NCBI GenBank assembly: GCA_029565735.1
Contig: JAKQNO010000071.1
Location: forward strand, 1-64,000
DNA from: a bacterium
GTDB taxonomy: Bacteria; Oederibacteriota; PGYV01
DNA length: 64,000 bases
Direction: 5' to 3'
Both the position numbers and the translations under genes were made by a program. Under the pieces are notes generated by a model. It searched no databases, was not told where the DNA came from, and worked only from the letters and a program-made list of their open reading frames with translations. Below, in pieces: positions 58,739 through 64,000 of the stretch (position 1 is its first letter; each line of letters opens with the position of its first letter).

Positions 58739-61192
58739 TCAGATAAAGAAAGTGGCGTCAGAGCCGTCTGATGATTCAAGCATTGAAGCAACGCCGCCTA
58801 TTTCAACACCGTCAATCAGCTCTTCTTTTTTAATGCCCATAAGGTCCATAGTCATCTGGCACGCCACAATTCTGGCGCCGCCGGCAATTGCCGCCTGAAT
58901 AAGCTCTTCCACGCTGCTGATATTATGTTTTTTCATTATTCCCCTTATCATAAGCGGGCCCATACCGGCCATATTCATTTTGGAAAGTGCAAGTTTTTTA
59001 CTGCCGCGCGGCAGCATAAAGCCAAAAGCTTTTTCAATAAGATTTTTCTTAAGTCCTCCGGGCTGTTTTGGCTTCTTTAAGGCGTTTAAACCCCAGAACG
59101 TAAAGAACATGGTCATTTTTCGCCCCATGGCAAGCGCGCCGTTGGCGATAATAAAAGATGCTATTATTTTATCCATATCGCCGGAAAATACTATCATCGT
59201 CTTGTCGTGTGAAGCCATTGTTTTTATTACCTCCGTTTTTTCGCCGGCTTTTTCTATCACGGCGCTTATCACTCCCTTGTCTGATTCAAGTGAAAATATC
59301 TTATTGCCCGTGGAGCGCGCCCACGCGCTGACGTCGTTATAAAATCCAGGGTCAGTGGCCTTTATTTCCAGCCTGTCGCCCGGCCTTACCGCGTCTATTT
59401 CAGTTTTCAGTTTCATGATAGGCCCCGGGCACTGAAGGCCGCACGCGTTAACAGAAATTATCCTGGACGGAATGTTTTCTTCGCGCCTGTCCTGATGTTT
59501 CGCGGAGCCCATTTCCTGTTTTTCTCCGAAAATATTTTCGTTGCTCTGTTTTCCGGTAATGGCCGAGTATGTTATATATCCGCCGGCGACATTAAACACA
59601 TTATTAAAGCCATTCTGCGCCAGTATCCTGCATGCAAGGTACCCCCTTAACCCGACCCTGCAATATACAGCTGTCTTCTTATCCTTTGGAACCTCATTTA
59701 ACCTTTTTCTTAATTCATTAAGGGGAATGTGGACTGCATTCGGAATCATTCCAAGGTCTGTTTCTTCCCTGTCGCGCACGTCAAGTATATACCAGGAATT
59801 ATTATTATTTATAAGTTCCGCGCAGGTTGTCTGCTTAACCCTGCCCTTAATAATATTTTCCGCTATAAAACCCGCCATGTTAATTGGGTCTTTTGCCGAA
59901 GAAAAAGGCGGAGCGTAACAGTGTTCAAAATTAAGTAGATCTTCTATTGTCCCGCCTTTCTGGATGAAAGCCGCGGCCACATCAATACGCTTTTCAACGC
60001 CTTCATACCCGACGGCCTGAACGCCGAATATTTTTCCGTCAGACGGCGAAAACATCATCTTTAACGACATCTGCGTGCCGCCCGGATAATATCCCGCGTG
60101 GTTATTGGGATGTATCACAACACTTTCATAATGTATTTTGTCCGCGTCAAGCTGTCTGGAATTTAATCCGGTTGAAGCTGATGTCATATCAAACACTTTA
60201 ATGACCCCTGTGCCGATAGTGCCCCTGTATTTGATTTTATTGCCTTCCAGCATATTTTCGGCGGCAAACCTTCCCTGTTTGTTCGCCGGCCCGGCAAGGG
60301 CAATTGCGGCTTTTTTCCCGGAGATTGGATTTACAGTTTCAACAGCGTCGCCCACGGCGTAAATATCAGGGTCAGATGTCTGCATGTATTCATTAACCGT
60401 TATTCCCCTTGCGCCGACTGCAAGGCCGGCCTGTTTTGCAAGCGTTACATCCGGCTTTACACCTATGGAAAACATTACAAAGTCAGATTCAATCTCTTTG
60501 CCGCTGTTTAAGGCTGTCTTAATTTTATTATTGGCTTCGGCAAACGCCTTTACCCCGTCGTTAAGGTACAATTCAATGCCTTTCTGTTTTATATGCTGAT
60601 GAAGCATGGCTGCAAGTTCAAAATCAATTAAACCCATCACCTGCGGCAGCGCTTCCACAATTGTCACAAACATGCCCTTGTGTTTTAAATTTTCGGCAAT
60701 TTCCAGCCCTATATATCCGCCGCCCACCACCACAACTTTTTTTGGATTATTATCCCTTATATACGTGTATATCTTATCAGTGTCTTCCATATTGCGAAGG
60801 GTGAATATTTTTTTGCTGTCTATGCCGGGAATAGGCGGTTTCACCGGTTCCGCGCCGGGAGATAAAAGCAGCTTGTCATATTTTTCGGCGTATTCATTGC
60901 CGGTCTTTAAATCCTTTACCCTTACTTCCTTTGCCTTTGTATCAACTGACAGCACTTCTGAATTAACGCGCACATTTACGTTAAAGCGCGCTTTGAATGA
61001 TTCCGGTGTCTGTAAAAGCAGGTTCTGCCTTTCTGTAATCTCCCCGCCTATATAATAAGGAAGCCCGCAGTTGGCAAAAGATACATACCCCCCTTTTTCA
61101 AAAACCGTTATTTCCGCAGTTTCAGAAAGCCTTCTTAACCTTGCCGCGGCCGACATGCCGCCCGCCACTCCGCCTATGATGACAATTTTCAT
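58739..61192 (-). CDS. CoA-disulfide reductase/rhodanese/TusA/DsrE-like four-domain fusion
   Basis: FAD/NAD domains GGVAGGMSAAARLRR; rhodanese YCRVGLRGY; TusA ACGLQCPGPIMKLK; C-terminal DsrE-like with CQMTMDLMG. Confidence 0.92.
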   Translation of the reverse strand: MKIVIIGGVAGGMSAAARLRRLSETAEITVFEKGGYVSFANCGLPYYIGGEITERQNLLLQTPESFKARFNVNVRVNSEVLSVDTKAKEVRVKDLKTGNEYAEKYDKLLLSPGAEPVKPPIPGIDSKKIFTLRNMEDTDKIYTYIRDNNPKKVVVVGGGYIGLEIAENLKHKGMFVTIVEALPQVMGLIDFELAAMLHQHIKQKGIELYLNDGVKAFAEANNKIKTALNSGKEIESDFVMFSIGVKPDVTLAKQAGLAVGARGITVNEYMQTSDPDIYAVGDAVETVNPISGKKAAIALAGPANKQGRFAAENMLEGNKIKYRGTIGTGVIKVFDMTSASTGLNSRQLDADKIHYESVVIHPNNHAGYYPGGTQMSLKMMFSPSDGKIFGVQAVGYEGVEKRIDVAAAFIQKGGTIEDLLNFEHCYAPPFSSAKDPINMAGFIAENIIKGRVKQTTCAELINNNNSWYILDVRDREETDLGMIPNAVHIPLNELRKRLNEVPKDKKTAVYCRVGLRGYLACRILAQNGFNNVFNVAGGYITYSAITGKQSNENIFGEKQEMGSAKHQDRREENIPSRIISVNACGLQCPGPIMKLKTEIDAVRPGDRLEIKATDPGFYNDVSAWARSTGNKIFSLESDKGVISAVIEKAGEKTEVIKTMASHDKTMIVFSGDMDKIIASFIIANGALAMGRKMTMFFTFWGLNALKKPKQPGGLKKNLIEKAFGFMLPRGSKKLALSKMNMAGMGPLMIRGIMKKHNISSVEELIQAAIAGGARIVACQMTMDLMGIKKEELIDGVEIGGVASMLESSDGSDATFFI

Positions 61193-61205
61193 GTTGTTCC
61201 CCTTT

Positions 61206-61532
61206 CTATTTTATTTTTTTTCCTTTTTCATAGATATTCTTTTTGCGTTCAAGCGTGGACATCATAATTTCGCCCATCATAAGGCACACTTTTGGGATAC
61301 GCGCGTCCGCTATGGAATAAAAAACGCTCTGCCCCTGCTTCCTGGAAACTACCACACCTTTATTTAACAGCACGGACATATGCTGTGAAAGGTTTGCCTT
61401 GCCCAGTCCGGTTTCCTTTATAATCTGTGAAGCGCTCTGTTCATTGGCGCAGAGAAGTTTGATTATTTTAAGCCTGTGGGGATTTGAAAATGTTTTGCAG
61501 ATTTCAGACTGCGCTTTTATCAGGTCTTCCAT
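61206..61532 (-). CDS. ArsR-family regulator
   Basis: FSNPHRLKIIKLLCANEQSASQIIKETGLGKANLSQHMSVL. Confidence 0.92.
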   Translation of the reverse strand: MEDLIKAQSEICKTFSNPHRLKIIKLLCANEQSASQIIKETGLGKANLSQHMSVLLNKGVVVSRKQGQSVFYSIADARIPKVCLMMGEIMMSTLERKKNIYEKGKKIK

Positions 61533-61554
61533 TACGCCTCCTTAATCCGTCCTG

Positions 61555-61586
61555 TTTAATAGTTAACTAATTTATTAACTACTAAA
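61555..61586. promoter_or_regulatory. Putative ArsR operator
   Basis: TTTAATAGTTAA-CTAATTTA-TTAACTACTAAA, one arm mismatch, 23 bp upstream of arsR. Confidence 0.7.
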
Positions 61587-61622
61587 CTATATCAGATGTT
61601 TTAATCCCTGTCAAGCAACCGT

Positions 61623-61931
61623 TTATTTTTTTATCATTACAAGCATCATTTTAAACTTTTCAACGGCTTTAAGGGCGTGCGGGACATTGGCGGGCATTAT
61701 TATTGATTCGCCGGCTTTAAGTTTTACGGGTTCGCCGCCTATTTTTATCTCCGCTTCCCCGTCCGTCACATTTACAAGCGCGTCAAAAGGCGCTGTATGT
61801 TCGGAAAGCCCCTGCCCTTTGTCAAACGCAAACAGCGTTACCGTACCGCTCTGTTTGTCTATCAATGTCCTTGATACAACTGCGCCTTCGCCGTATTTTA
61901 CAGACCCGTTTAAATCAAATTTTTCAGCCAT
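61623..61931 (-). CDS. Cupin-domain protein
   Basis: EHTAPFDALVNVTDGEAEIKIGGEPVKLKAGESIIMPANVPHAL. Confidence 0.9.
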   Translation of the reverse strand: MAEKFDLNGSVKYGEGAVVSRTLIDKQSGTVTLFAFDKGQGLSEHTAPFDALVNVTDGEAEIKIGGEPVKLKAGESIIMPANVPHALKAVEKFKMMLVMIKK

Positions 61932-61949
61932 GATACACCTCCGATTTTT

Positions 61950-62996
61950 TTAAAAACATATATTTTTCTTCTTTTTAACGCACGCCTTATTACACTGATA
62001 ACATATTTCATTTGTAAGGGTGTGTTTTTCAAAATATTCCTTTATATTGCCAAGCGTTGTGTCAGCAATATTTTCAACCGCCTCTTTTGTAAAAAACGCC
62101 TGGTGGGAAGTGATAATAACATTCGGGAAAGTTAAAAGCCGCGCCAGCACGTCATCGCTTAACACCCTGCCGGAAAAATCCTCAAAGAAATATTTATCTT
62201 CTTCTTCATAGACGTCAAGCCCCGCGTAACCTATCCTGCCGCTTTTTAAACCGTTTATCAGCGCCTTTGCGTCTATTAAGCTTCCGCGGCCGGTGTTGAT
62301 TATCATCACACCCTTTTTCATCTTTTTGATGGACTGAGCGTTTATCATATGAAAAGTGTCCTTGTTAAGCGGGCAGTGAAGGGTGATTATATCCGCCTCT
62401 TTATAAATCGTGTTCAGAGGCGCGTATTGTATTTTATTATCCCCGGCATACTTCCTGTCAGGAAACGCGTCATAGGCAAGCACTTTTACGCCGAACCCTT
62501 TAAGTATGTTTATCATCTCCCTGCCTATTTTGCCCGTTCCTATTACGCCCGCGGTTTTTCCTTTCATGTCAAATCCTAAAAGCCCGTTTATGGAAAAATT
62601 GCCTTCGCGCGTCCTGAAAGACGCCTTGTGTATTTTCCTGTTAAGGGTCATCATAAGGGCCGCAGCGTGTTCCGCGACAGCGTTGGGCGAATAAGCCGGC
62701 ACCCTTGCCACATGAAGGGTGTTAAATGCTTCTTTTAAATCAACATTATTATATCCGGCGCACCTTAGCGCGATAAGTTTAACGCCCTGCTTTTTAAGCT
62801 GCGCTATCACCGCGGCGTCTATCGCATCGTTGACAAAGGCACAGACAACATCGGCTCCGTCCGCCATAAAGGCGGTCTCTTTATTAAGGTGGGGTGGAAG
62901 ATATTTGATGGTGTATCCGTATTTCTTATTTACATGGTCAAAATTTGCAATGTCATAGGGTTTCGCGTCAAAGAACGCCACTTTTATCTTTTTCAT
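61950..62996 (-). CDS. D-2-hydroxyacid (lactate-type) dehydrogenase
   Basis: AGVIGTGKIGREMINI, INTGRGSLIDAKAL, TSHQAFFTKEA. Confidence 0.92.
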   Translation of the reverse strand: MKKIKVAFFDAKPYDIANFDHVNKKYGYTIKYLPPHLNKETAFMADGADVVCAFVNDAIDAAVIAQLKKQGVKLIALRCAGYNNVDLKEAFNTLHVARVPAYSPNAVAEHAAALMMTLNRKIHKASFRTREGNFSINGLLGFDMKGKTAGVIGTGKIGREMINILKGFGVKVLAYDAFPDRKYAGDNKIQYAPLNTIYKEADIITLHCPLNKDTFHMINAQSIKKMKKGVMIINTGRGSLIDAKALINGLKSGRIGYAGLDVYEEEDKYFFEDFSGRVLSDDVLARLLTFPNVIITSHQAFFTKEAVENIADTTLGNIKEYFEKHTLTNEICYQCNKACVKKKKNICF

Positions 62997-63048
62997 TTTG
63001 TTCCCTCCTTTTGCTTTATTATTATATCATATACTGTATTTTTTTCTT

Positions 63049-63076
63049 AATATATCACTTAATTGGTGATATATTA
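63049..63076. promoter_or_regulatory. Palindromic operator-like site
   Basis: AATATATCAC-TTAATTG-GTGATATATT. Confidence 0.6.
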
Positions 63077-63082
63077 ACTCCC

Positions 63083-63108
63083 AAAAAAAGCCGTTTTCAC
63101 GGCTTTTT
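63083..63108. terminator. Intrinsic terminator
   Basis: AAAAAAAGCCGTTTTCACGGCTTTTT. Confidence 0.9.
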
Positions 63109-63118
63109 ATTTTAAGAA

Positions 63119-63180
63119 GGGAGCAGGCTGATAAAGGGGATTGGGAGGGTATTATCGTAGATACCTGCTCCCCGTCTTTT
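63119..63180. ncRNA. Possible structured RNA element
   Basis: GGGAGCAGG...GTATTATCGTAGATAC-CTGCTCCC followed on plus strand by GTCTTTTT. Confidence 0.35.
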
Positions 63181-63340
63181 TGTATCTTACTTATCTTCAG
63201 CTTTTAAAGATCTTTTAAGTATCACCTTCTTAGTGATAATTATACTGATGAAACAAAAAAAGTCAAGAATTTTTTTTAAAATTAAATTACTTTGTTTTTG
63301 AAGCGCAGCATGTTAAAGCAAAGAATCTTGCAGGTAAAAC

Positions 63341-64000
63341 TTATTTAAACACATGCCCTGCTTCGCGGAACCATAAAGTTAAATCAAGGCCGTCCATTGG
63401 TATGTTTATCTTTTTGGCAAACTTTTTCATCTTCTGTTCAATTTCAAGGTATTTCGCGTTTGTAAGGCTTTCGGGAATGGCGGGTATCACACCCATACGT
63501 ACAAGGTTCCTTAAAATATGCCTGTCCAGAATGGCAATGTCATCGCCAAAGCCGATATTTCTTAAAAAATGGCTGGCTTCTTTATATCCGTAACCTTTAA
63601 TATTTTTTACAAGCCATTCACGCATTTCATACGGATCTTTGAATTCAGACAGGAATTCCTTTATTATGAACTTCCCGTTCTTTACAAATTTATCCCTTGC
63701 TTCGCACGCATACACCGCTTTTTTGTTTTTAAAACGCACCCCGTTGATTTCCTTAAGCCGCAGAAGCTGCGCCGGGGTGGCGTTTAACAGCAGTTTTTTT
63801 TCCAGAATCTTTTCCACGCATGCCCAACAGTTGACCGCCTTTGACTGCGGCGTGAATATGCAGAAAATCATTTCGTGCATTATGTCGCGCGAAGTGCCGT
63901 TTTTCCACTTTGCCCTGAAACTTTCAAGGGCGCGGCCTATTGTGTTCTTCTGTGAAGCATATATTTTTTTTACAGCCAGTATCTCTGACGCGTGGGACAT
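63341..64000 (-). CDS. N-glycosylase/DNA lyase (Ogg2-type)
   Basis: IKGYGYKEASHFLRNIGFGDDIAILDRHILRNL; ATG at window edge. Confidence 0.85.
   Translation of the reverse strand: MSHASEILAVKKIYASQKNTIGRALESFRAKWKNGTSRDIMHEMIFCIFTPQSKAVNCWACVEKILEKKLLLNATPAQLLRLKEINGVRFKNKKAVYACEARDKFVKNGKFIIKEFLSEFKDPYEMREWLVKNIKGYGYKEASHFLRNIGFGDDIAILDRHILRNLVRMGVIPAIPESLTNAKYLEIEQKMKKFAKKINIPMDGLDLTLWFREAGHVFK

Overview
The window is a 64 kb bacterial chromosomal segment with nearly all genes on the minus strand; only about 18.1-21.2 kb is plus-strand. Most of it is recognisable by protein family: a Tat operon with a Tat-signal DUF362 substrate, tandem sensor kinases plus an NtrC-type regulator, a ZnuABC-like transporter, a dTDP-rhamnose / nucleotide-sugar cluster, ComF, ComEC and ComEA, pth-rplY-prs-glmU, and a sulfur-metabolism region (MetY, CysK, Rrf2, ECF sigma, ArsR, four-domain CoA-disulfide reductase). 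An accessory stretch (about 29.7-37.5 kb) carries several toxin-antitoxin-like modules: BRO-N/Fic, PIN/AbrB and HEPN/MNT. The least explained material is intergenic: a 16-unit 7-bp array, about 40-bp tandem arrays, dispersed GC-rich hairpin repeats, and two 77-bp direct repeats bracketing a possible novel toxin-antitoxin-like pair. Two genes look broken or recoded: a frameshifted MscS channel and a TM2 protein with an in-frame TAA. Other second-look items are a terminator-bearing leader before a sensor kinase and matched palindromes at tetR/amylase and arsR. No rRNA, tRNA or CRISPR array was recognised. The thymine/adenine-rich, Lys-rich coding, Thr-rich linkers and intergenic repeats suggest an uncultivated candidate phylum, but this taxonomic impression is weak. 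All family calls come from reading motifs; no database search was run.
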